Origin: Desulfovibrio oxyclinae DSM 11498
GTDB taxonomy: Bacteria > Desulfobacterota > Desulfovibrionia > Desulfovibrionales > Desulfovibrionaceae
Length of the DNA stretch: 64,000 nt
Direction of reading: 5' to 3'
Assembly: GCF_000375485.1 (NCBI RefSeq)
Contig: NZ_AQXE01000005.1
Location: 124,001-188,000 of the forward strand
The notes under the pieces were generated by a model. The model saw only the letters and a program-made list of their open reading frames with translations, was not told the DNA's origin and ran no database searches. The position numbers and the translations under genes were made by a program. Shown here in pieces: positions 25,636 to 34,402 of the stretch. The number at the start of each line of letters is the position of its first letter. Position 1 is the first letter of the stretch.

Positions 25636-27204
25636 TTACTTTTTCTTCTTTTTGCGCTGTTTCTTGTTAAGCTTTTTCCGCTTTCTTTCCTTGAGGGATT
25701 TCTTGGAAGGGCCTTTCTTGGGCTGCTCGCCGCCGCCCATGCCGGGCATTCCTTCCATTCCCTCCATGCCCTCCAAGCCTTCCATCCCGGGAAGGCCGGG
25801 CATTCCGCCACCGGCGCTGCCGCCCATGCCGGGCATCTGGCCTGCCATGCCGCCGAGTCCCTTGGGCAGCTTGGGCATGCCGAGTTTGCCCTTCTTGCCT
25901 TTCTTGCCGCCCATCATCTGCTGCATCATGCCGCTCATCTGCTTGAAGTTCTTCAGCAGGGCGTTGACGTCGGCCACTGTCATGCCGGCGCCCTTGGCGA
26001 TGCGCTCCTTGCGGCTGGCCTTCTTCAGCACGTCGGGGTTGCGGCGTTCCTCCATGGTCATGGAGCTGATGATGGCCTCGGACTTTTTCATCTCGTCCTC
26101 GGGCAGCTGGGCATCGCCGAGCTGCTTCATCATGTTGCCCATGCCCGGAATCATCTTGAGCAGGCCCTCCATGGAGCCAAGCTTCTTGATGCGGCGCATC
26201 TGGGTGCGGAAATCTTCGAGGTCGAACTCGGCCTTGGCCATCTTGTCGGCCATGCTCTTGGCTTCGTCCTCGTCGATCTCGTCCTGCGCTTTCTCGATGA
26301 GCGTGAGCATGTCGCCCATGCCGAGGATGCGCGAGGCAATTCGGTCGGGGTGGAAAAGTTCCAGTTCGGAGAGCTTTTCGCCCATACCGACGAACTTGAC
26401 CGACTTGCCCGTGACGGATTTGATGGAAAGCGCCGCGCCGCCTCGGGCGTCGCCGTCCATCTTGGTCAGCACCACGCCGGTGATGCCGAGGGTCTCGTCG
26501 AACTTGTCGGCCACCGTCACCGCGTCCTGACCCGTCATGGCGTCCGCCACGAACAGGATCTCCTGCGGCTGGCACTCACGCTTGATGGAGGAAAGCTCTT
26601 CCATCAGCAGTTCGTCGATGTGCAGTCGGCCCGCGGTGTCGAACAGGATGACGTCGCATCCCAGTTCGGCGGCCTTCTTTTCCGCGTCCCGGCAGATGTC
26701 CACCGGATTCATTTCCGTGGTGGACGGATAGACGGGTACGTCGAGCTGCTTGGCCAGCGTGTTGAGCTGGTCGATAGCCGCCGGGCGGTACACGTCCGCA
26801 GGGACGAGGTAGGGCTTGCGCTTGTGGTTCTTGCGCAGCCAGAGGGAAATCTTGCCGGAGGAAGTGGTCTTACCGGAGCCCTGCAGGCCGACCATCATGA
26901 TTTTAAGCGGCTTGGCGGAGAGGTCCACACCTTCCTGTTCGCCGCCGAGGAGCTCGGTAAGTTCCTCGTTGACGATCTTGACCACCTGCTGCGCCGGATT
27001 CAGGCCCTTGAGGACGTCCTCGCCGAGGGCGCGCTCCTTGACCTGGTTGACGAAGTCCTTGACGACCTTGAAGTTGACGTCGGCTTCGAGCAGGGCAAGA
27101 CGTACCTCGCGCAAGCCTTCCTTGACGTTGTTTTCATCAAGGCGGGTCTGTCCGCGCAGTTTCTTGAAGGCTCCCTGAAGCCGATCCTGAAGGCTGTCAA
27201 ACAC
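25636..27204 (-). CDS. ffh: Signal recognition particle protein Ffh
   Basis: A 522-residue SRP54 GTPase that binds signal sequences and 4.5S RNA and targets membrane proteins to FtsY. The N domain starts MFDSLQDRLQGAFKKLRGQT. GTPase motifs are GLQGSGKTTSSGK (G1), DTAGR (G3) and TKMDGDARGG (G4/G5). The M domain carries the RNA-binding stretch SMEGLLKMIPGMGNM. The C-terminus is unusually long: after GKKGKKGKLGMPKLPKG come a Gly/Met/Glu-rich repeat (GLEGMEGMEGMPGM) and a tail of almost pure Lys/Arg. E. coli Ffh has 453 residues. It heads the operon running to rplS; a promoter-like pair lies about 60-85 bp upstream. Confidence 0.96.
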   Translation of the reverse strand: MFDSLQDRLQGAFKKLRGQTRLDENNVKEGLREVRLALLEADVNFKVVKDFVNQVKERALGEDVLKGLNPAQQVVKIVNEELTELLGGEQEGVDLSAKPLKIMMVGLQGSGKTTSSGKISLWLRKNHKRKPYLVPADVYRPAAIDQLNTLAKQLDVPVYPSTTEMNPVDICRDAEKKAAELGCDVILFDTAGRLHIDELLMEELSSIKRECQPQEILFVADAMTGQDAVTVADKFDETLGITGVVLTKMDGDARGGAALSIKSVTGKSVKFVGMGEKLSELELFHPDRIASRILGMGDMLTLIEKAQDEIDEDEAKSMADKMAKAEFDLEDFRTQMRRIKKLGSMEGLLKMIPGMGNMMKQLGDAQLPEDEMKKSEAIISSMTMEERRNPDVLKKASRKERIAKGAGMTVADVNALLKNFKQMSGMMQQMMGGKKGKKGKLGMPKLPKGLGGMAGQMPGMGGSAGGGMPGLPGMEGLEGMEGMEGMPGMGGGEQPKKGPSKKSLKERKRKKLNKKQRKKKKK

Positions 27205-27261
27205 TCCGAAACTCCCGTGATCCGTCGTTTTCCACGCACAAAAGGCCCGTCCAACACGGGC

Positions 27262-27290
27262 AAAGAAGCCGTGAGTTATTCCATTGTCAA
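27262..27290 (-). promoter_or_regulatory. Sigma-70-type promoter for the ffh-rplS operon
   Basis: On the leftward strand TTGACA (27290-27285) is followed after 17 bases by TTCTTT (27267-27262). The -35 box is perfect, the -10 box weak. The position, about 58 bp before the ffh ATG, fits. Confidence 0.5.
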
Positions 27291-27417
27291 CCGTTAGTCA
27301 AGCCCGGCGGGCCTTCACAAGGGGAGAAATGGGCCGGAAAATGGCCGTCTGTCAAAGCGGAAGCCGGATTCGGCGGCCTTGTGGATTCGAAAAGGCGCAT
27401 TGTCTGGCGAGGGCGGA

Positions 27418-27753
27418 TCAGGACGCGCATTCCACGCACAGTTCGGCTTCCGGCATGACCAGCAGCCGCTTCATGGGGATTTTTTCGCCGCATTCCTGAC
27501 AGATGCCGAATTCGTCGTCTTCTTCCAGCCGTTTCAGGGCGCCTTCCAGCTTGAGGATGCGCGTGCGGGTCTGCGAAAGTTGTTTTTCCACCACGCCCTG
27601 ATTGACCATGTTGTCCAGTCGGCTCAGCCTGCCGATGGACTGGTCCGGCGAAACCGGAGACATGCGTTCCTCAAGCGAGGGCAGCTGTTCCCTGAGATTC
27701 TCCAGTTCCTTTTGGATGACGTTTGTGAATTCTTCGCGTTCCTTGCTGTTCAT
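27418..27753 (-). CDS. DksA/TraR-family zinc-finger protein
   Basis: A 111-residue protein with an N-terminal helical hairpin (about residues 5-80) and a C4 zinc finger: C85 and C88 (ICQECGEKIP), C106 and C109 (LCVECAS). This is the DksA/TraR fold, whose members bind RNA polymerase through the secondary channel. E. coli DksA has 151 residues, so this is a short version. It contains SPDQSIGRLSRLD in the hairpin, a motif common to the short DksA/TraR group. It is transcribed alone, divergent from the short-chain dehydrogenase. Whether it works with ppGpp cannot be judged. Confidence 0.85.
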   Translation of the reverse strand: MNSKEREEFTNVIQKELENLREQLPSLEERMSPVSPDQSIGRLSRLDNMVNQGVVEKQLSQTRTRILKLEGALKRLEEDDEFGICQECGEKIPMKRLLVMPEAELCVECAS

Positions 27754-27838
27754 GCACCCGGTCCTCTTGTTGGAAGCCCCGCAATGCGGTAGCTTGGTGA
27801 CAAACGATATTTTCCGAAAAAGAGGTGATAAAGGTATT

Positions 27839-28603
27839 ATGATAACGCTGAAAAATCAAACATTGGTGATTACCGGCGCTTCGGAAGGGATTGGCCGTGC
27901 CCTTGCGCTCGCTCTGGCGCGACGCGGGACGAACCTTGTGCTCAACGCCCGGCGCGAGCGGCCGCTCAATGCCGCAAGGAATGCATGCCGGGCCGAGGGC
28001 GTAGCCGCCGAGAGCGTTGCGGGTGATGCCTCGGCCCCGGAAAACGTCCGGCGCATGGTGGAGACTGCGTGCGACATGGGGAATTTCTTTGGCTTCATTC
28101 ACGTGGCAGGCGTACTCAAGCCCGGCCCGGCGGTCTGGGAAATGGCTACCTCGGATTTCCATGAGGTGATGGACGCCAGTGTCACGGCCTCGCATCTGCT
28201 CATTCGCCATGCCGTGCCGCATCTTCGCGAGAAGGGGCGGGGGCTTGCGGTGTTTTTCGGTTCGGGCGCTGCCGAGAAGACCCAGCCGGGCATCGGCACC
28301 TATTGCGCCGCCAAGGCCGCGGAGGAGCATCTTGCGCGGCAGCTTGCGGTGGAGGCGCCGGAGATACTGACGCTGATCTGGCGGCCGGGCATCGTGGAAG
28401 GCCAGATGCAGGAGCAGGCCAGAAACGCCGAAGGCGAATGCGCCGAGCCGTTGCGCAAGGTGTTCAGACCATGGAAGGAACAGGACATGCTCATCACGCC
28501 CGAAGAGTCGGCGGATGGGTTGCTGGAGTTTCTGGAATACCGGCCCGAAAACTATCATGGTCGCGTCGCGGACATCAGGAAGGTTCTGCCTCGCAAGGAT
28601 TGA
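27839..28603 (+). CDS. Short-chain dehydrogenase/reductase
   Basis: A 254-residue SDR-family oxidoreductase with a Rossmann nucleotide-binding motif TGASEGIGRALA near the N-terminus and the active-site YxxxK at Y155/K159 (GTYCAAKAAEEHL). An Arg-rich loop after beta-2 (NARRERPL) favours NADP over NAD. The frame is open far upstream, but the ATG chosen gives the family N-terminus and lies after a purine-rich ribosome binding region. Substrate unknown. The neighbours (DksA-like gene, divergent; cobM 108 bp downstream) give no hint. Confidence 0.85.
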   Translation: MITLKNQTLVITGASEGIGRALALALARRGTNLVLNARRERPLNAARNACRAEGVAAESVAGDASAPENVRRMVETACDMGNFFGFIHVAGVLKPGPAVWEMATSDFHEVMDASVTASHLLIRHAVPHLREKGRGLAVFFGSGAAEKTQPGIGTYCAAKAAEEHLARQLAVEAPEILTLIWRPGIVEGQMQEQARNAEGECAEPLRKVFRPWKEQDMLITPEESADGLLEFLEYRPENYHGRVADIRKVLPRKD

Positions 28604-28711
28604 TGCCTGCGCGGCTGTGCGGACCGCATTGCTGCCCGCCTTGGCTTCTTCGGGGGAAAGTAGTACCTGCACGCTGATTTCGAAAACCGACTGCCCGAGC
28701 GGGGGGAACAA

Positions 28712-29464
28712 TTGTCCAGCGTGTATTTCATTGGTGCAGGGCCGGGTGATCCGGAACTGATCACCGTCAAGGGAAAGCGGCTCATAGAACAGGCGGATCT
28801 GGTGCTGTATGCCGGTTCGCTGGTGCCGCGCGAGCTCGTGGCCTGTGCCCGCGACGATGCCGAAGTGGCCGACTCCGCGCCGCTTTCGCTTTCCGAAACC
28901 CACGAACTGATGCTGCGGGCGGTGCGTTCCGGCGGGATTGTGGCTCGGGTGCATACCGGTGATCCGGGACTCTACGGGGCAGTGCGCGAGCAGGCGGAGC
29001 TGCTTGATCGCGATGGCGTGCGCTGGGAGATCGTCCCCGGCGTGACCTCGGCTTCGGCCGCAGTTGCCGCAGCCGGACGTTCCTTCACGGTTCCCGGCGG
29101 CACCCAGACTCTCATCCTTTCGCGCCTTGCCGGGCGCACTCCCGTTCCGGAATCCGAACACCTGCGCGAGCTGGCGCGGCACGGATCATCCATGGCCGTG
29201 TATCTTTCCGCGGGCGACCCCGAAGGCGTGCGCAACGCGCTGCTTGAAGGCGGCATGGCTTCGTCCACTTTTGCGCTAGTGGCCTACCGCGTGGGCTGGC
29301 CCGAAGAAAAGATCGTGGAAACGACGGTCTCCGGGCTGGCGGAAACCGCGCGCGACAACGGATTCACCCGTCAGACGCTCTTTATGGTGCTGCCGGGACA
29401 GGACGCCGAAAGCGCCCGCTCCCTCTTGTACGACGAAGATTTCCGTCATATGTTCCGAGGGTAG
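28712..29464 (+). CDS. cobM: Precorrin-4 / cobalt-precorrin-4 C11-methyltransferase
   Basis: A 250-residue SAM-dependent tetrapyrrole methylase of the CobM/CbiF group, acting in corrin ring synthesis. It starts VYFIGAGPGDPELITVKGKR and carries ARVHTGDPGLYGAV and VPGVTSASAA, all standard. The start is a TTG with a G-rich ribosome binding region (GGGGGGAA) just before it; the alternative GTG three codons later is also possible. The order of this group probably uses the anaerobic (early cobalt) route, as CbiG is present in the same window. It is followed ten bases later by yjbQ. No cobalamin riboswitch is visible upstream. Confidence 0.93.
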   Translation: MSSVYFIGAGPGDPELITVKGKRLIEQADLVLYAGSLVPRELVACARDDAEVADSAPLSLSETHELMLRAVRSGGIVARVHTGDPGLYGAVREQAELLDRDGVRWEIVPGVTSASAAVAAAGRSFTVPGGTQTLILSRLAGRTPVPESEHLRELARHGSSMAVYLSAGDPEGVRNALLEGGMASSTFALVAYRVGWPEEKIVETTVSGLAETARDNGFTRQTLFMVLPGQDAESARSLLYDEDFRHMFRG

Positions 29465-29474
29465 GAGGATTTTC

Positions 29475-29870
29475 ATGGAAACACTGCACATCGACACCGC
29501 CCAACGCGAAGAAATGATCGACATCACCGGGCTCGTGCAGCGCACGGTCCGCGAAAACGGTTGGAACGACGGTGCGCTTCTGCTCTACTGCCCCCACACT
29601 ACGGGTGCCGTCACCGTCAACGAGGGCGCCGACCCCGACGTCAAGCGGGACATAGTGGCCAACATGCGGCGGCTCGTGCCGCATAAGGGTGACTACCGCC
29701 ACGCCGAGGGCAACTCCGACGCGCACATCAAGGTCAGCATGTTCGGTCCCGAGCAGTTTCTCATCGTCGAGTCCGGCGAGGTGAAGCTCGGCACGTGGCA
29801 GCGCATCTTCTTCTGCGAGTTCGACGGCCCCCGCTCCCGCAAGCTGTGGGTCAAGTGGCTGGGAATCTAG
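29475..29870 (+). CDS. yjbQ: YjbQ / UPF0047 family protein
   Basis: A 131-residue member of the UPF0047/YjbQ family. The family motif HTTGAVTVNEGADPDVKRD (about residues 41-59) and the closing GTWQRIFFCEFDGPRSRKL are clear. YjbQ of E. coli has weak thiamine-phosphate synthase activity and its true job is uncertain. A good AGGAGG precedes the ATG. It follows cobM closely and is probably co-transcribed, with no obvious functional link. Confidence 0.92.
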   Translation: METLHIDTAQREEMIDITGLVQRTVRENGWNDGALLLYCPHTTGAVTVNEGADPDVKRDIVANMRRLVPHKGDYRHAEGNSDAHIKVSMFGPEQFLIVESGEVKLGTWQRIFFCEFDGPRSRKLWVKWLGI

Positions 29871-29895
29871 CCGTCGATTTGCGGTCCGGGCGGAC

Positions 29896-31911
29896 TCAGA
29901 ACCGCTCGAAGGTGTCATCCTCCATGTCGATATCGGTTCCGGAGGATGAATTGCCCGGTGCCAACGCCTGAGGCTTGGGCTTTGTCTTCTCGGTGCGGGG
30001 CCGTGCGCTGGTTGATCCGAGCTGGAAGAACGACAGGGCCTTTTCAAGCTCCATGGCCTGTGCCGACAGCTGTTCGGCCGTGGAGGCGATCTCTTCGGCC
30101 GAGCCTGCATTGGTCTGGATGGCGCTGTCGAGCTGTTGCAGCGCGCTGTTGATCTCCGTGGCTCCCGCGTTCTGTTCGCTGCTGGCTGCCGTTATTTCCT
30201 GAACCAGTTCGGCGGTTTTCTCGATGTTCGGCACGATGGAGTCGAGCATGTGCCCGGCCTTGGTGGCAACCTCGACGGATGCGCCGGAAAGGTCGCTGAT
30301 CTCGTTGGCGGCCGCTCCCGATTTTTCCGCCAGCTTGCGCACCTCGGCTGCGACCACGGCGAACCCCTTGCCGTGCTCTCCGGCGCGCGCCGCCTCGATT
30401 GCCGCATTCAGCGCCAGAAGGTTCGTCTGTCGCGCTATTTCTTCAATGATGGATATCTTTTCGGCAATCTGGGTCATGGACTCAACGGTCTGACGCACCG
30501 CGTCGCCGCCCTGTCTCGCCTCTGTGGCGGTCTGTCTGGCGATGGTTCCGGTCTCGCCGGAGCTGTCCGTATTCTTGCTGATGCTGGATGAGATCTCTTC
30601 CATGGAGGAGGAGACTTCCTCCACCGACGAAGCCTGTTGGGTGGCGGCCTCGCTCAGGGAAACAGAGGAGCTGGCAAGTTCCTCACCGCTGGAGGCCACG
30701 GTTCCGGTCGCCTCCTGAATCTGATGCACGATCCCGCGCAGCTTTTTGATCATGTCACGCATGGCAAGGGCAAGATCGCCGATCTCATCCCCTCTGTTCA
30801 CGTCGAGTTCCACGTCGAACTGGCCTTCGGAAAGCGACTTGGCGACATCGGCGGTTGCCTTCATTGCGCCGGAAATGCGCGCGGCGAAGACCAGTGTCAC
30901 GGCCAACGCCACAACGATGAAGGCTATGGTCACAATGATGTAGATGAACGTGCTCCAGTCGATAATGTTCCCAAGGTCGGCCTGTGCTGTCTTGACGCGG
31001 GCAAGTTCCTGCTGGCCAAGCTTGTCGATGGTGGTGCGCATGCTGGAAAAGAGTTTTTCGCTCTTGTCCATCAGGGACATCTTTTCGAGTTTCTTGTCGA
31101 TGTTGGCACGTGTCAGGGAAACGACCTGTCTGCTGTTCTCTTCCCATGTGGTATAGAGGTCCAGGAACTGCTGTTTCATTCCGGCGGTTCCGCCGATGAT
31201 ATCTGCCCCGGCGGTCACTCGGTCTCTGGTCTGGGCTACGTTTTCCGCAAAGGATTCCGCTCTTGCGTCCACGATTTTCGCATCATCGGCTCGCTTGATG
31301 AGAAGCTGGGCGACATATGCCTGATAGGCGTCGCGGTCCGCATTGAGAATCCTTGAGAGTGCGGATTCAAGCTGCAGCCGTCGGGCGAGGTCTATCCCCG
31401 TCGCCGAGAGCCTTTCTTCGGCCAGCACTCCCAGCTTGTCGATGATGTCTCGCATGGCACCGAAAGAGGCAAGAGCGGCTTCCTCGGCCCTGTCGCGTTC
31501 AAGGTTTGCGTCAAGGGTCTGTTTCGCAAGCTGCAGGATGCTGGTATTGACATCCTTCCACTGGCGATACTCCGACTTGAATGCCTTGAAATTGGGCTCC
31601 ATTTCCGGGGTAAAGCTTTCGGCGGGGCCGGCAATCCTGTTCCACGTCTGCTCAAGGTTTTCCATGGCGGAATCGTTGGCCGACTTGAGGGCCGCATCCG
31701 AGCGGGCTTCCACTGCGCGCATGACTGCCACCTGAGCCTGATACGCGTCGCGGTCCGCGTCGATCATGGTGGCCCGGTCCTGATGCATGGAGTTTGTATC
31801 CACCGTTTTGGACTCGATGCCCTGAAAGCTCCACAAACCCACCAGAAAGATGATGATCATGGCTGCGATCGGGACTGCTACTACGGACAAAAGCTTCCAC
31901 TTTATGCTCAT
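29896..31911 (-). CDS. Methyl-accepting chemotaxis protein with a duplicated helical sensor
   Basis: A 671-residue receptor. Membrane helices at about 8-29 and 320-345 enclose an all-helical periplasmic domain of about 290 residues built as two similar halves: ADRDAYQA at 52-59 and again at 191-198, and [12 protein letters not shown] at 150-161 matched by [12 protein letters not shown] at 288-299, a period of about 139 residues. A HAMP domain (about 345-400) and a full signalling domain follow, with the tip [20 protein letters not shown]. The tail is acidic and has no clear CheR-tethering pentapeptide. AGGAGAA precedes the ATG. The ligand is unknown; tandem helical bundles of this kind resemble HBM or 4HB sensors. 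Confidence 0.93.
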   Translation of the reverse strand: MSIKWKLLSVVAVPIAAMIIIFLVGLWSFQGIESKTVDTNSMHQDRATMIDADRDAYQAQVAVMRAVEARSDAALKSANDSAMENLEQTWNRIAGPAESFTPEMEPNFKAFKSEYRQWKDVNTSILQLAKQTLDANLERDRAEEAALASFGAMRDIIDKLGVLAEERLSATGIDLARRLQLESALSRILNADRDAYQAYVAQLLIKRADDAKIVDARAESFAENVAQTRDRVTAGADIIGGTAGMKQQFLDLYTTWEENSRQVVSLTRANIDKKLEKMSLMDKSEKLFSSMRTTIDKLGQQELARVKTAQADLGNIIDWSTFIYIIVTIAFIVVALAVTLVFAARISGAMKATADVAKSLSEGQFDVELDVNRGDEIGDLALAMRDMIKKLRGIVHQIQEATGTVASSGEELASSSVSLSEAATQQASSVEEVSSSMEEISSSISKNTDSSGETGTIARQTATEARQGGDAVRQTVESMTQIAEKISIIEEIARQTNLLALNAAIEAARAGEHGKGFAVVAAEVRKLAEKSGAAANEISDLSGASVEVATKAGHMLDSIVPNIEKTAELVQEITAASSEQNAGATEINSALQQLDSAIQTNAGSAEEIASTAEQLSAQAMELEKALSFFQLGSTSARPRTEKTKPKPQALAPGNSSSGTDIDMEDDTFERF

Positions 31912-32199
31912 TGTGTTCTCCTGAAATCTTCAGGGAATTCTGAATGCCCACTTTTTATAGAGCTATTATTATCTATTTGATAATAGATTTTGACAGCTTT
32001 GGGTGCCGTGTTTCGGGGGTTGTGCGGTGCCGGGCTGTTGGGCGGCGATGCGACTGTGACCGCAAAGCGGGGGGCGGTTTGCCCGAAGGGCTGAACTCGG
32101 CTAGAATGCCGTGATCAAGTGTTGCAATGATCCGGTCGGCTGTTTGCAAAAATACGACCAGCACCGGATGAAACAAAGATGAAACAAAAAGGAAATGGG

Positions 32200-32502
32200 A
32201 TGCCAAAAATCAATGTCGAGCGCACGGGCGTACTCAAGCGTCTGGCCGTGACCATAGTCTGTCTGCTGGTGTTCGAACTGGTGCGACTGCTTGTGCAGGT
32301 CTCCGCGCTGTTCCAGTATGCGTGGATGCTCATCTCCAAGAGCTACAGCGCGCCGCTGCGCAACTTCAACAACAGGCTGTCGCTGTATGCCTACAGGCTG
32401 TTGCGTTATGCCACGCTGAACGAAAACGCCCGCCCCTTCCCGTTCGAGGAATTCCCCTCCAGCGGCGAACCGGCGGAAGAACCGGAGTTCGACAAAGAGT
32501 GA
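32200..32502 (+). CDS. DUF4389 family membrane protein
   Basis: A 100-residue protein with one strongly hydrophobic segment (VTIVCLLVFELVRLLVQVSA, about 19-38), a second amphipathic region and an acidic C-terminus, fitting the DUF4389 family (function unknown). The ATG used has AAGGA seven bases upstream; one seven codons earlier does not. The end overlaps the next gene by four bases, so translation is coupled. Confidence 0.75.
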   Translation: MPKINVERTGVLKRLAVTIVCLLVFELVRLLVQVSALFQYAWMLISKSYSAPLRNFNNRLSLYAYRLLRYATLNENARPFPFEEFPSSGEPAEEPEFDKE

Positions 32503-32744
32503 AGAACAGCTACCGTTTTTTTCGCAATGAGGAGTGCGAGTATTTTCCCTGTCACAAGGTGAAGGATCCGCAGAAGTTCAACTGCCTGTTTTGCTTCTGT
32601 CCGCTGTATTTCTATGAGGAGTGTGGCGGACGGTATTCCGTCACCGGATCGGGCGTAAAGGACTGCACGCTGTGCACCATCCCGCATATGCCGGAAGGGT
32701 ATGACTACATCCTCAAGAAAATACGGGAGCGCATGGGCCGTTAG
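32499..32744 (+). CDS. Cysteine-rich small-domain protein (zinc-finger-like)
   Basis: An 81-residue protein starting with GTG that overlaps the preceding stop (GTGA). Nine cysteines are arranged as CEYFPCH, CLFCFCPLYFYEECGG and KDCTLCTIPH, the pattern of the small Cys-rich domain PF04071, thought to bind zinc or an iron-sulfur cluster. In other genomes this domain is often near, or fused to, cobalamin genes; here cobM is 3 kb away, so no link is claimed. Its stop codon shares bases with the stop of the convergent neighbour. Confidence 0.82.
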   Translation: MKNSYRFFRNEECEYFPCHKVKDPQKFNCLFCFCPLYFYEECGGRYSVTGSGVKDCTLCTIPHMPEGYDYILKKIRERMGR

Positions 32745-33163
32745 GCCCGGGGAACCGTGAGCAGATGGCGGTTGATTTCCGCCTCCAGCTCGCCATTCTC
32801 CTTCTGATGCAGAGAGTCCGCACGGTCTCCGGCCCGTTCGAGGTTCTGGAAGCGTGAGAGCTGCACAAAGGCATTCTTGATGCGCGTAAGCTCCTCGTGC
32901 TGGTTGTTGCGTGCAAATTGGTAGGCCAGAATCTTCAGTGCGCTCTTGAGCTTGTCCTTCGGGTAGGGAAGCTCGCCCGTATCGCGCACGTCCTGCACCG
33001 ACTCAAGGAGCGGCAGGACTTCCATGGCAACCTTGTGCGACGCCTTGAGCGACTCTTCGGAGATGACGTAGCGCTTGCCTTTGACGGGCTTCCACGCGGC
33101 CCGGATGATCAGCAGGACTCCCAGCAGCGCAAAGGCCGGAATCCAGATGGTTTCGTCAAACAT
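32741..33163 (-). CDS. Hypothetical protein with one membrane anchor
   Basis: A 140-residue protein I do not recognise. An N-terminal membrane helix (about residues 5-22, ending RAAWKP) is followed by a charged helical domain (ALKILAYQFARNNQHEELTR). The start at MFDETIWIP gives a clean anchor; the frame is open 24 codons upstream into the end of the HD-GYP gene. It lies 11 bp after that gene in the same direction and is probably co-expressed with the c-di-GMP proteins. Confidence 0.68.
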   Translation of the reverse strand: MFDETIWIPAFALLGVLLIIRAAWKPVKGKRYVISEESLKASHKVAMEVLPLLESVQDVRDTGELPYPKDKLKSALKILAYQFARNNQHEELTRIKNAFVQLSRFQNLERAGDRADSLHQKENGELEAEINRHLLTVPRA

Positions 33164-33174
33164 GGTCGTACCGC

Positions 33175-34377
33175 CTATTCCCGTGTCTGAATGTAGGGTT
33201 TGAGGTTGAGCTTGTACTGCGAGGGGTCGGCGCATTCCACAATGTTGAAGACCGGGTTCTGCTCCGCCGCCAGGTCCACGAGTTTGGCGGGGATGGGGCG
33301 CAGATCCTCGTCAAGGATGACCTTGATCTTCGGCAGCAGCGGGCGTTCCGGATTGCTCTCGAAGACCACGCCCAGATCGCCGGTGTTCAACCGCACGAGA
33401 CTGCCGGAAGGGAAAATCCCCAGACATTTGATGAACATCTGCACTTCGATGGAACAGAAGTCCTGATCGCGCATTCCGTACATGATGGCCAGCGCCTTGT
33501 TGGGCAGGATGGCGTCCTTGTAGGAGCGGTCGCTGGTCAGGGCGTCGTAGACGTCCGCCAGTGACAGGATGCGGCCGAACACGCCGATGTCGTCCTTGCG
33601 CATGCCGTGCGGATAGCCGGAGCCGTTGAATTTCTCGTGATGCTGGGCGACCGCCTGAACCACGCGCGGAGCGATGTTGCCGGACTTCTCCAGAATCATC
33701 TGGCCGTAGGTGGGGTGCTTGCGCACTTCCTCGAACTCTCGCGGCAGGAGCCGTCCCTGCTTGTTGATGATGCGTTCGGGGACCGCCGTTTTGCCGAGGT
33801 CGTGCATCATGCCCGCGAGTCCGAGCAGGACGAGGTCTTCCAGAGGCAGGCCGAGATATTCGCCGAAAACCACGGCGATGGAGGCCACGTTGATACAATG
33901 GGCGTAGGTGTAAGAGTCGTAGCGGGAGAGTTTGGAAAGGCAGATGAGCGCGTCCGGATTCTGCACGGCCACGTTGATGATGCCTTCGACCGCGTGGGTG
34001 GTGCTCTCGACATCCACCTGGCGGCCCATCTTCACGTCGCTCATCATCCGCTTGGTCTGGACCAGAGCTTCGTCGTAGGCTTTTCTCGCCTTGCGAATCT
34101 CGCGTTGAAACGGAGCGCGCCGCTTGCGGGGCGGGTTGTCCCGGCGTTGCAGGACGATGCGTTCCAGCCGTTCGTCGTCGGTCTTTCCGTCATCCGGGAC
34201 TTCCTGCCGGATGAAGACATCCAGATAGCCTTCCTGCCGGATGCGATGGACCTCCATCTCCGACCGGATGACTCCGGGTTTCGTGTACAGATATGGAAGG
34301 TGCGTCCACATGTCCGATGCCATGCGCACCACTTCCATGCCCGGCCTGAGGTCCTGAACCGAAATCTTTCTGATCAC
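33175..34377 (-). CDS. HD-GYP domain protein (c-di-GMP phosphodiesterase)
   Basis: A 400-residue cytoplasmic protein: an N-terminal DUF3391-like region (about 1-120; ISVQDLRPGMEVVRM) and an HD-GYP domain. The metal-binding HD is at 192-193 (MMHDLGKTAVP) and the GYP signature at 254-256 (HHEKFNGSGYPHG), both intact, so it should hydrolyse c-di-GMP. A C-terminal beta-rich extension of about 80 residues follows. It lies between a PilZ protein (effector of c-di-GMP) and an anchored hypothetical, all in one direction. Confidence 0.93.
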   Translation of the reverse strand: MIRKISVQDLRPGMEVVRMASDMWTHLPYLYTKPGVIRSEMEVHRIRQEGYLDVFIRQEVPDDGKTDDERLERIVLQRRDNPPRKRRAPFQREIRKARKAYDEALVQTKRMMSDVKMGRQVDVESTTHAVEGIINVAVQNPDALICLSKLSRYDSYTYAHCINVASIAVVFGEYLGLPLEDLVLLGLAGMMHDLGKTAVPERIINKQGRLLPREFEEVRKHPTYGQMILEKSGNIAPRVVQAVAQHHEKFNGSGYPHGMRKDDIGVFGRILSLADVYDALTSDRSYKDAILPNKALAIMYGMRDQDFCSIEVQMFIKCLGIFPSGSLVRLNTGDLGVVFESNPERPLLPKIKVILDEDLRPIPAKLVDLAAEQNPVFNIVECADPSQYKLNLKPYIQTRE

Positions 34378-34402
34378 CGCCGCCCCCTCCTTCGGCGGAT
34401 CG

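Noticed and set aside
28604-28711. Cobalamin riboswitch upstream of cobM
   Set aside because: No B12-box-like sequence and only 108 bp to the previous stop.
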